Source: Bacilli bacterium
GTDB taxonomy: Bacteria; Bacillota_I; Bacilli_A; RF39; UBA660
Assembly (NCBI GenBank): GCA_900769635.1
Contig: CAAGHJ010000010.1
Span: 1 to 26,837 of the forward strand
DNA length: 26,837 nucleotides
Direction of reading: 5' to 3'
The stretch's first letter is position 1, and the number at the start of each line of letters is the position of its first letter. Made by a program: the position numbers and the translations under genes. Below the pieces are notes generated by a model that ran no database searches, was not told where the DNA came from, and saw only the letters and a program-made list of their open reading frames with translations. Shown here one piece after another: positions 1 through 5,809 of this stretch.

Positions 1-535
1 CATACTCATCTATGAGAATAACTACTTTCTGACCATAGTGCTTATACAACAGCTTTGAAAGCATTCGTATACTATCCTCAATATTGTCATCCTGCCCATG
101 AAGCATCTTTGTAAACAGTGTTCTGTCCTCATCAGTCAATGCATCACTTGTTTTCAAGTAATAGTGTCTATCTATTTCACGATCTATAATAGTACATAGC
201 ATTTTTTTTGCTGACGCAAACTCTAATCCCTCCACGCCCTTAAGTGAAAGAAAAATAACCGGATACTTACCCATATGCTCATCACAAAGCGCTTTATTGC
301 CAGAAATGTATAAGCTGTCAAACAAAGACTTATCCGTACCTATCTCAAAAAAACTTTTTAGCATGCTCATATTGAGAGTCTTTCCAAAACGCCTAGGACG
401 AGTAAAAAGAGTCACCTCACTCCAGTTTAATAAAAGCTGCTCTATAAGCCTTGTCTTGTCCACATAATAAAAATCCGATTCGCGCAGTTTCCTAAAATCA
501 TCAATTCCAACCGGTAACTTCAAAGTATTTGCCAT
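1..535 (-). CDS. AAA-ATPase_like family protein, N-terminal part (runs off the left edge)
   Basis: The first 178 residues of a leftward gene are present; the rest lies outside the window. The N-terminus MANTLKLPVGIDDF, then DFYYVDKT, the P-loop-like RPRRFGKTLN (K52, T53) and, at the window edge, the Walker B-like VVILIDEYD are typical of the AAA-ATPase_like family (PF09820). In complete members this domain is usually followed by a PD-(D/E)XK nuclease-type domain (DUF1703). These genes are multicopy in Lachnospiraceae and Bacteroidetes, and their cellular role is not established. The ATG at 535 is preceded by GGAGG (541-545). The leader holds an 11-bp inverted repeat. The first 71 codons plus leader are repeated at 4000-4278. 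I cannot tell whether the complete gene is intact. Confidence 0.85.
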   Translation of the reverse strand, partial: MANTLKLPVGIDDFRKLRESDFYYVDKTRLIEQLLLNWSEVTLFTRPRRFGKTLNMSMLKSFFEIGTDKSLFDSLYISGNKALCDEHMGKYPVIFLSLKGVEGLEFASAKKMLCTIIDREIDRHYYLKTSDALTDEDRTLFTKMLHGQDDNIEDSIRMLSKLLYKHYGQKVVILIDEY

Positions 536-602
536 AAAAGCCTCCAAAAAATAATCCGCTATACTTAATACTAGTATAGCGGAATGCCATGTAAAATACA
601 AT
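327..602 (-). repeat. Long direct repeat, copy 1 (leader plus N-terminus of AAA-ATPase_like gene)
   Basis: About 275 bp match 4000-4278 in the same orientation with only scattered substitutions. Similarity covers the first 71 codons, the GGAGG site, the leader inverted repeat and about 20 bp beyond it. It stops abruptly after codon 71 on one side and near 602 on the other. The two copies enclose about 3.4 kb with two toxin-antitoxin modules. Confidence 0.9.
555..583. promoter_or_regulatory. Inverted repeat in the leader of the AAA-ATPase_like gene
   Basis: TCCGCTATACT (555-565) pairs perfectly with AGTATAGCGGA (573-583) across a 7-nt loop, about 10 bp upstream of the GGAGG site. It is conserved, and one or two bp longer, in the second copy at 4228-4260. 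It could be an operator or an mRNA hairpin beside the ribosome binding site; the sequence does not decide which. Confidence 0.6.
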
Positions 603-694
603 ATTTATGATTCCTTATCTTATCCAAATTCAGCTCTCATTTCTGTCCAGCAACTGCTGATTTCATTGCCACAATAAAGAATATAAAAATTTAA

Positions 695-709
695 TGGTGC
701 CAGGCACCA
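695..709. repeat. Short interspersed palindrome TGGTGCCAGGCACCA, copy 1
   Basis: A 7-1-7 palindrome lies between the divergent AAA-ATPase_like gene and the toxin operon. Close relatives lie at 2238-2262 and 3172-3190, always at the edge of a gene module. The rest of 536-813 holds only the leader hairpin and the toxin-operon promoter. Confidence 0.6.
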
Positions 710-751
710 CCACTGCATCTACATATTTTGTAATTTTCTTACAATAAACAA

Positions 752-780
752 TTGAAAATATTACTTATAAGTAATATAAT
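752..780 (+). promoter_or_regulatory. Promoter and operator palindrome of the toxin-antitoxin-chaperone operon
   Basis: The -35 box TTGAAA (752-757) and -10 box TATAAT (775-780) have a 17-bp spacer. The spacer and the first part of the -10 box form a perfect 20-bp palindrome, ATATTACTTATAAGTAATAT (758-777). A symmetric site between the promoter boxes is where an autoregulating HTH antitoxin would bind, so this is a likely operator for the HigA-like protein encoded second in the operon. Confidence 0.75.
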
Positions 781-813
781 ATAGTTATCTTTAGAGAGAG
801 GGGAATATAAAAT

Positions 814-1200
814 GTGACGTTAGAAAAAATTAGTATTTCGGGAATAAGTGATGTCTATGCTGTTTCAGCTATTAAAAAAGAATTTAAAAAGGCTGTAAAT
901 CAGCCATGGAAGAATTCTGAACCCTATCCAGAATATCAAAAAAAATTACTCGCTGATCTGGCAGTATTAGATATAGAAAAAGAAAAAGCTATCGATTTAG
1001 CAGCATTTGAAAAATTAACCAACGAAAAAGATTTATATAGTATACATAGACCGAACTCAAGAAAAAATGTACGAATTATCTATACCATTATAGATAGAAA
1101 GATAATAATTTTATTAACGGTATTTTTAGAGAAAAACAAAAGTGATTATCAAAATGCAATTTCAGTTGCCAAAAATCGACTCAAACAGCTTCAAGAATAA
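814..1200 (+). CDS. HigB/RelE-like toxin (Gp49-like family)
   Basis: A 128-residue protein, longer than a minimal RelE fold. Its second half carries the RelE/HigB signature: a basic stretch HRPNSRKNVRIIY, a hydrophobic strand KIIILLTVFLEK, then the closing helix NAISVAKNRLKQL. Related toxins are ribosome-dependent mRNA endonucleases; that activity is inferred here. Translation must begin at GTG 814, because the ATG at 812 runs directly into TGA (812-817). The Shine-Dalgarno AGAGGGG (797-803) fits. It is the first gene of a three-gene operon, 48 bp before the antitoxin. Toxin first is the HigBA order and also the order in SecB-linked toxin-antitoxin operons. Confidence 0.8.
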   Translation: MTLEKISISGISDVYAVSAIKKEFKKAVNQPWKNSEPYPEYQKKLLADLAVLDIEKEKAIDLAAFEKLTNEKDLYSIHRPNSRKNVRIIYTIIDRKIIILLTVFLEKNKSDYQNAISVAKNRLKQLQE

Positions 1201-1248
1201 TGTATAATCATACATAAAAGATACTATAGAAGAACAGAGGAATGAAAC

Positions 1249-1644
1249 ATGAGCATATACGACAAAATATCAAACGCACAGGAAACAACATGGCTTACTG
1301 ATGGAATCGCAGAAGCAGAAGCAAAATCAATTATAGAATTAGCAAAAATATCAGCAAAAATCGAAAGGCGCCGCCTAGAATTAAATATGACACAAAAAGA
1401 ATTTGCAGCATATATGAATGTATCACAAGGTATGGTATCACGTTGGGAAAGCAGAGAATACAATTTCACAATAAAAACTCTAAATGAAATTTGTCAAAAG
1501 CTTAATCTGCATCTTCAACTTGATTTAACCCCCGTTATTGGCAAGCAAAATTATACTGTTCTAAAATGGAATAGCGAATCCACTCAAAATAACAAGCAAA
1601 ATAATTGGGTTAAATACATAAAAGATAAGGAGGCTATTGCATAA
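1249..1644 (+). CDS. HigA-like XRE antitoxin with C-terminal tail
   Basis: A 131-residue protein. An XRE-type helix-turn-helix lies around residues 33-92 (RRRLELNMTQKEFAAYMNVS, then GMVSRWESRE). It is followed by a polar tail of about 38 residues (93-131) with two tryptophans (W107, W120). Antitoxins of SecB-linked systems carry such a C-terminal chaperone-addiction (ChAD) sequence that exposes them to proteolysis unless the chaperone binds. This tail is a candidate ChAD by position only. The AGAGGAA site precedes ATG 1249. The stop overlaps the next start as TAATG, so antitoxin and chaperone should be translationally coupled. It probably represses the promoter at 752-780. Confidence 0.82.
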   Translation: MSIYDKISNAQETTWLTDGIAEAEAKSIIELAKISAKIERRRLELNMTQKEFAAYMNVSQGMVSRWESREYNFTIKTLNEICQKLNLHLQLDLTPVIGKQNYTVLKWNSESTQNNKQNNWVKYIKDKEAIA

Positions 1645-2084
1645 TGGAACTGAATTTAATAGCTACAGGAATCGAATTACTAGGTGCTTCCGTTGCAAAA
1701 CTTACCGTAGACAACACCATTGTCGATATAGAAAATGATGCCCAACGCAGCTTTGGAATGACTATAAATGAACCTCAATTCCAAAACATTGAAAAAACAA
1801 AAGAAATATTTTCACAAATGACAATTGACTTCGATATAATTATAAATCAATCTGATAATGATAATTGTAATATACATTTTACCATTACCGGAGCATTTCT
1901 TTCAAAAGGTAAAATATCAGAGGAAGACTTCAAACAGTTAGTTGCTATAAATGGGGCATCTGCACTTATTGGCATAGCTCGAGGCAAAATAGAATCTCTT
2001 TCTTCGTCAATTTTTAACAATGGAAAAATCGTCATTCCATTTGTAAATGTTATAGATTATTATAAAGCCACTATTTCATCATAA
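1644..2084 (+). CDS. SecB-like chaperone of a toxin-antitoxin-chaperone operon
   Basis: A 146-residue protein, close to the size of SecB (155 residues in E. coli). The C-terminal half reads like the SecB core. The strand IHFTITGAFL is followed by an acidic stretch and then LVAINGASALIGIARGKIES and KIVIPFVNVIDYY. These align by eye with the SecB segments around NILFPYAR, its Ser-rich helix and APVNFDALF. Classical SecB is a proteobacterial export chaperone and is normally absent from Firmicutes, so a stand-alone copy directly behind a HigBA pair points to a toxin-antitoxin-chaperone (TAC) module like M. tuberculosis Rv1955-1957. The start overlaps the antitoxin stop. The family assignment is from motif recognition and is not confirmed by a profile search. 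Confidence 0.75.
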   Translation: MELNLIATGIELLGASVAKLTVDNTIVDIENDAQRSFGMTINEPQFQNIEKTKEIFSQMTIDFDIIINQSDNDNCNIHFTITGAFLSKGKISEEDFKQLVAINGASALIGIARGKIESLSSSIFNNGKIVIPFVNVIDYYKATISS

Positions 2085-2110
2085 TATAGGACATACTAAA
2101 ATGTTCTAGT

Positions 2111-2220
2111 GACATTATTACTGTTCTTCCAAGTGATGAAAAAAGGGCACAAAGGATATTAAAATACGTGTTATTGAAGTCGTTCTTGATAATGGAATGG
2201 AACTAAGACTTGTTCCTTAA
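2111..2220 (+). pseudogene. Transposase remnant (IS4-like), frameshifted
   Basis: Two short reading frames join by a frameshift near 2156-2158. The first reads DIITVLPSDEKRAQRI, the second IRVIEVVLDNGMELRLVP and a stop. The second segment resembles the IRVIxxxLxxGxxExL strand of the domain inserted in IS4-family transposases. No start, no DDE residues and no terminal repeats remain, so this is debris. The family call is tentative. Confidence 0.4.
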
Positions 2221-2237
2221 GTTGACGCTATTTTGAC

Positions 2238-2262
2238 CACATTGGTGTCAGGCACCAATGTG
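2238..2262. repeat. Short interspersed palindrome, copy 2
   Basis: CACATTGGTG (2238-2247) and CACCAATGTG (2253-2262) form a perfect 10-bp stem around TCAGG. The core TTGGTGTCAGGCACCAA matches the motif at 695-709. It lies between the converging chaperone and ParE-like genes and could weakly terminate rightward transcription (it is followed by scattered T residues), but there is no true U-tract. Confidence 0.65.
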
Positions 2263-2289
2263 CTTGATAAATCGTTCTTTTCAGTTAAT

Positions 2290-2610
2290 TCAGTTTTCTG
2301 GAAAAAGTAGTCTCATATAATCTCTGCCACCATAAATCACACGATCAACATAAACCACATTGTTTGGTCTTAAGCGATAAAAAGCAAGATAGTTTTTGAA
2401 CACAACATAGCGATATCCACTATCCAGTCCTTTTTCAAATTCCAGCTTTGCTCCAGATTCAGGAAAGGCTGCGATCCCGTCCACTTTATCCATGATGCCA
2501 TTTACAGTGTTTTGAGCAGCACTCAGATTGCAGAGTTCAACCTCAATATAATCCCATATCTCATCAAGATCTTTCAATGCTCTCGGAGAATAGGCAATCT
2601 TACTTTGCAT
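2290..2610 (-). CDS. RelE/ParE-family toxin
   Basis: A 106-residue protein from ATG 2610. It has the family layout: YSPRALKDLDEIWDYI at the N-terminus, a central FPESGAKLE loop, then GYRYVVFKNYLAFYRLR, VVYVDRVIYGGRDYMRLLF. These are the ParE/RelE helical hairpin and the C-terminal R-x-x-Y strands. Members inhibit translation or gyrase; which one cannot be told from sequence. A GTG two codons upstream is possible, but the AGGG before ATG 2610 is better spaced. The gene overlaps the antitoxin end by 11 bp, giving the usual coupled antitoxin-first pair. Confidence 0.85.
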   Translation of the reverse strand: MQSKIAYSPRALKDLDEIWDYIEVELCNLSAAQNTVNGIMDKVDGIAAFPESGAKLEFEKGLDSGYRYVVFKNYLAFYRLRPNNVVYVDRVIYGGRDYMRLLFPEN

Positions 2611-2890
2611 TTGCACGGGCCCTGAAGTGGTTTCTTACATCTTCCGAAGAAATCCAGCCTTCTTCCTCTCCTGATCTTCTGCCCTCTGCCAGTTCACACA
2701 TCAGGCGAAGCTGTGCCTGCATCCGATCATACTTTTCTGCTTTTTCTCTCTGTTCTTCTTGCTCATCAATGTTCATAACTGTATAGCAGCCACGACCATT
2801 TTTTGTGAGATATAAAGGCTTCCCAACCTGAACAGTTTCGAGAACAGTCGCATAGTTTCTCAAATCAGAAATCGGTTTGATGTTCGGCAT
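2600..2890 (-). CDS. Phd/YefM-family antitoxin
   Basis: A 96-residue protein with a Phd/YefM N-terminal DNA-binding fold: IKPISDLRNYATVLETVQVGKPLYLTKNGRGCYTVMNIDE (two sheet-helix units, residues 4-43). An acidic, charged C-terminal half rich in E, R and Q should become ordered on binding the toxin. GGGGG lies 8 nt before ATG 2890. The promoter at 2923-2951 is immediately upstream. The pair is a type II toxin-antitoxin module that probably autoregulates through this promoter, and it stands convergent to the toxin-antitoxin-chaperone operon. Confidence 0.87.
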   Translation of the reverse strand: MPNIKPISDLRNYATVLETVQVGKPLYLTKNGRGCYTVMNIDEQEEQREKAEKYDRMQAQLRLMCELAEGRRSGEEEGWISSEDVRNHFRARANAK

Positions 2891-2922
2891 AATAAAGCCC
2901 CCTTTTCATGGTTTCTGCCTTT

Positions 2923-2951
2923 ATTTTACCTCTTTCCTGTGATAAATTCAA
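2923..2951 (-). promoter_or_regulatory. Promoter of the Phd/ParE-type toxin-antitoxin pair
   Basis: On the minus strand TTGAAT (2951-2946) and TAAAAT (2928-2923) are separated by exactly 17 bp, and the antitoxin ATG follows about 33 bp downstream. Confidence 0.65.
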
Positions 2952-2985
2952 CATCTTATTTAGTGCTAAATTCTACAATTTTCAA

Positions 2986-3186
2986 TCAAAAGGCATCCAT
3001 ATCATGTTGTGAAGCCAGTTCCTTGTATGAGGACTCGTCGTTCTGCCGCTCCGTGAACATGTCATTGACCAAAGAAAAAACATGCGTTTTCCAGCCGGAT
3101 TTCTTAATTTTTAGGTTGGCTTTTTTCTCTTTGATATCCTTCTGGATTGCCTCTACCTCTGCGGTAAGTTTATTGGTGTCAGGCAC
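2986..3186 (-). pseudogene. C-terminal gene fragment of unknown family
   Basis: A 66-residue frame rich in K and E in its first half (KLTAEVEAIQKDIKEKKANL, probably coiled coil), followed by WKTHVFSLVNDMFTERQ and the end HDMDAF. It has no ribosome binding site; its only possible start (GTG 3186) lies within the third copy of the TGGTGYCAGGCACCA repeat. This suggests the 5' part of a gene was lost at that repeat. I do not recognise the family. Confidence 0.35.
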
Positions 3187-3190
3187 AATG
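3172..3190. repeat. Short interspersed palindrome, copy 3 (decayed)
   Basis: ATTGGTGTCAGGCACAATG matches copy 2 except for one missing C in the right arm. It sits at the truncated 5' end of the fragment on the minus strand. Confidence 0.55.
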
Positions 3191-3218
3191 TAAAACTTAT
3201 CTGGAAATATTATCCTAA

Positions 3219-3968
3219 TTATACCATCACTATATTATTGTCATACGCTAAATTATGCATAATACGCTCCAACTCTTGCCTAATCCATATATACTTCTCA
3301 CGTAAATGACTATCTGCATATCCTTGAAGTCTTGAATCAACACACTGCCTTATCTTTTTAACCTGTCCGTTTGTCACAAACTCATCCAGTGTTTTACATT
3401 GAAAGTAACGTTCAAGCGTATTTATATAAAAATATCCATCTTTGTCTCTTGGTAACTTTTTCCATTCTGAATCAACAGATACCGTTTTCCCTTTAACCAC
3501 AGCGTCAGAAACAATAATTCTCGGATATACTGCATAATTTTCCTGCGCCACATAAGCATCCACCAAGCCCTTGCCAAAAATCAACTGTTCATCAAGGTAG
3601 AAATCCCCCTCTGCAATAGCGCCTCTCAGAAATACAGGTACTTCCAAATCATATAACTGTTCCTGAATCACGTCACATATGTCAATTACAACGGCTAATG
3701 CTTCCGGATACCCAACAGGTGCTGCTATAATAATACTATCCGACATAATATGCATCTTTGTCTTGCTTAAAACGTCATTATACTGATTCAGAACTATATC
3801 TTCATCATATGCTGCACGTCCCAGTGCCAAGCAAAAATCACTCTGCGGAATAACATTTGAAAATATCTCTCTGATTTCTTCAAATGCTTTAGTATTAATC
3901 ATATTTTTAAAGCCTAAAATATCCAAAAAAGCTACTATACATTTGCTATACGTTTCCATATTCTTCAT
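3219..3968 (-). CDS. Class III nucleotide cyclase-like protein
   Basis: A 249-residue soluble protein. CIVAFLDILGF (D16) matches the first metal-binding Asp motif of class III adenylate/guanylate cyclases. SDSIIIAAP (D77) sits where the second metal Asp is expected. FLRGAIAEGDFY and LIFGKGLVDAYVAQENYAVYPRIIVSD follow the order of the remaining cyclase strands. In the segment that normally reads VNxAxR, VDAYVA has Asp for Asn and Ala for Arg, so activity is doubtful or altered. Its own AGAGG precedes ATG 3968. The gene begins 1 bp after the stop of the truncated AAA-ATPase_like fragment and so lies behind that gene's leader. Proteins of this fold are used both in signalling and in cyclic-nucleotide defence; no effector gene can be assigned with confidence. 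Confidence 0.55.
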   Translation of the reverse strand: MKNMETYSKCIVAFLDILGFKNMINTKAFEEIREIFSNVIPQSDFCLALGRAAYDEDIVLNQYNDVLSKTKMHIMSDSIIIAAPVGYPEALAVVIDICDVIQEQLYDLEVPVFLRGAIAEGDFYLDEQLIFGKGLVDAYVAQENYAVYPRIIVSDAVVKGKTVSVDSEWKKLPRDKDGYFYINTLERYFQCKTLDEFVTNGQVKKIRQCVDSRLQGYADSHLREKYIWIRQELERIMHNLAYDNNIVMV

Positions 3969-3969
3969 T

Positions 3970-4209
3970 CTATACGTTCCTCTTTAATTTCATTATCAAA
4001 GATTTGTCTGCGCCTATCTCAAAAAAGCTCTTGAGCATGCTCATATTGAGAGCCTTACCGAAACGCCTAGGGCGGGTAAAAAGAGTCACCTCACTCCAGT
4101 TTAATAAAAGCTGTTCTATAAGCCTTGTCTTGTCCACATAATAAAAATCCGATTCGCGCAGTTTCCTAAAATCATCAATTCCAACCGGTAGCTTCAAAGT
4201 ATTTGCCAT
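3970..4209 (-). pseudogene. Truncated AAA-ATPase_like gene (N-terminal 71 codons only)
   Basis: Starts like the gene at 1-535 (MANTLKLPVGIDDFRKLRE) with the same GGAGG site. It matches that gene up to DKSL (residue 71), then continues for 8 unrelated residues, IMKLKRNV, to a stop at 3970. The P-loop reads RRFGKALN instead of RRFGKTLN, so the Mg-coordinating Thr is lost as well. It lacks Walker B and everything after. Because it ends 1 bp before the cyclase-like start, its translation might still feed that gene. Confidence 0.8.
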
Positions 4210-4278
4210 AAAAGCCTCCAAAAAAATAATCCGCTATACTTAACTCTAGTATAGCGGATTGCCATGCAAAATACAATT
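4000..4278 (-). repeat. Long direct repeat, copy 2
   Basis: Partner of 327-602, in the same orientation. The 13-bp perfect inverted repeat AATCCGCTATACT / AGTATAGCGGATT (4228-4240 and 4248-4260) is included. The stretch 4279-4438 beyond it shows no convincing gene. Confidence 0.9.
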
Positions 4279-4438
4279 CAAAAAAGCTGTCTGATTGAAG
4301 TTTTAAACTTTGTTATCTCACGCGGTGCCAACAGATTAATTTTGTTATCCGATATAAAATGTAAATTTGCCGTTTCACCCGCCCAAAAACTGCAGTTCCA
4401 GCAAATGATGGCAGAAAAATATTATATCCCCATATATA

Positions 4439-5428
4439 TCAATCATTGAATATTTCACATGCAGCAACATCCCACAACAACTGGAACATAATGGCTACAA
4501 TACCAATATTTAAATAATCAAATGTTTCTCCTAATCCATGCATTATACAATTTCTAATATTAAGTTTACAAAATATAATATCAATAATTTTCATATATTC
4601 TGATAAAATTTCTTTTTTTGCAAAATCAGATTTAATTAAAGCTCCAAGTGTCCTGTCTAATCTTCTTCCCTTATTATGACCCACACCCGTCAATATCATT
4701 TCATTATCCATTGATGGTTCTAATACTTCCTCACTTACAAAAAGAGCATACATTTTCCCCATCACATAACTTTCCTTTGCATTAAACAACACATTATCTT
4801 TATTATTTAAAAAGATTTTGATATATTTATCCTCATCATCATCAAGAGGTCTTTTTAATTCTTGCATATTCAGTAATCTGTATATGCTTTTAAATAGCAT
4901 TCTATTTTGTAGATTCATTCCTATTCCACGCTCTATCAATGACGGTAAAGCAAAACTTGCTGTTATAGCATGACGTTTTTTGTTAATAATTGAATCCACA
5001 TAATCTTCCATAGCCCTTATATAAATTTCATTATAATCTATCATACAATTATCTAATTGTATGGTAGGTAAAATGCCATTTTTATTATATATCAATATAT
5101 GATATTTTTTATAAATACTTCCTAAATATTGAACTGTATCTTGTAATAATATCTTCTTCCTTATCAGTGTTGTTTTTTCATTCTCACTATCAAAATGCCC
5201 AATTAGTTCAGGAAAATCAGCATCTTGAATATCAAAAGAACACACCGAATAAAAATCTCTTAGAACAGCTATCTTTTCCTCATGAAGCTCATCCATACTT
5301 CGAGCCCCTGTTAAATGCCTTAACATCTCATCGCAATGTTCTACAAGCTTCTGCGGATTATCCAGATAAACTGTTAAATCTGGATTCATTTTATAAATTT
5401 TATGATATAACTCCATAAAAATACACAT
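4439..5428 (-). CDS. DUF4209/HEPN-like protein
   Basis: A 329-residue, mostly helical, cytosolic-looking protein. Near the C-terminus it has RNCIMHG (R292, N293, H297, G298). This fits the RNxxxHG motif described for DUF4209 and also the R-x4-H signature of HEPN ribonucleases. It is preceded by RTLGALI and a helical LSEYMKIIDIIFCKLN. HEPN proteins with this motif often cleave RNA in defence or toxin-antitoxin settings; that role is inference. No Shine-Dalgarno is visible before ATG 5428 or the in-frame ATG at 5416. DUF4209 proteins are often larger, so a lost 5' end is possible. It lies upstream of the cyclase-like gene on the same strand, about 0.5 kb away. Confidence 0.5.
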   Translation of the reverse strand: MCIFMELYHKIYKMNPDLTVYLDNPQKLVEHCDEMLRHLTGARSMDELHEEKIAVLRDFYSVCSFDIQDADFPELIGHFDSENEKTTLIRKKILLQDTVQYLGSIYKKYHILIYNKNGILPTIQLDNCMIDYNEIYIRAMEDYVDSIINKKRHAITASFALPSLIERGIGMNLQNRMLFKSIYRLLNMQELKRPLDDDEDKYIKIFLNNKDNVLFNAKESYVMGKMYALFVSEEVLEPSMDNEMILTGVGHNKGRRLDRTLGALIKSDFAKKEILSEYMKIIDIIFCKLNIRNCIMHGLGETFDYLNIGIVAIMFQLLWDVAACEIFND

Positions 5429-5469
5429 TCAATTGTAAGCGCTAAATAATCTAACACTAAATCTCAATT

Positions 5470-5503
5470 AACGCTTGCACCATCTTTGCTAGATGCAAGC
5501 GTT
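5470..5503. terminator. Hairpin, possible bidirectional terminator
   Basis: AACGCTTGCA (5470-5479) and TGCAAGCGTT (5494-5503) form a perfect 10-bp stem with a 14-nt loop, followed by two further T residues on the plus strand. The U-tract is weak, so termination is uncertain. Confidence 0.35.
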
Positions 5504-5707
5504 TTACTACATTTTAGTTTTTGCAAACATTTTTAACTTCTTTGCTCCATGGAGTCAAAGCCTCAAGCTGTTCATCTGACATGTATTCACTTTGACGATG
5601 TTACAAAAGATATGTCATCAAAAAGCTTTGAACAGGTCATTTGTGCTCTTGATACCCTCATAGCTTTTACGTATAATAATTAAAGTAAAATGCCAGCATC
5701 TAGCAAA
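5485..5707. repeat. 12-bp inverted repeats around gene debris
   Basis: TTTGCTAGATGC (5485-5496) recurs inverted as GCATCTAGCAAA (5696-5707). Between them are two coding-like tails on opposite strands. The rest of 5429-5809 shows no intact gene. Confidence 0.4.
5514..5594 (-). pseudogene. C-terminal gene tail, possibly of a transposase
   Basis: A frame of 26 residues, SEYMSDEQLEALTPWSKEV then KNVCKN and a stop. The LxPWSxxV-xxxC pattern resembles the tail of IS66-type transposases, but it is too short for a firm call. It breaks off near 5600. On the plus strand, a second tail (KDMSSKSFEQVICALDTLIA, then a stop at 5681-5683) begins nearly where the first ends. Confidence 0.25.
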
Positions 5708-5809
5708 CATAAGTCTAGTAAAACTCTAGCATTTCCTGATGTTTACACTAATCTATGCATATCTGTCATTATCGAACATATAGCATAATGGCATTGCTAA
5801 AATTTGTGG

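Noticed and set aside
4264..4449. A 61-codon rightward open frame starting MQNTIQKSCLIEV
   Set aside because: No ribosome binding site, no recognisable motif, and it begins inside the long repeat. Most likely chance.
3219..5428. A complete Pycsar or CBASS anti-phage system formed by the cyclase-like and HEPN-like genes
   Set aside because: The cyclase segment is altered, no sensor-effector domain such as TIR, membrane or SAVED was recognised, and the two genes are separated by repeat DNA. Kept only as separate hypotheses.
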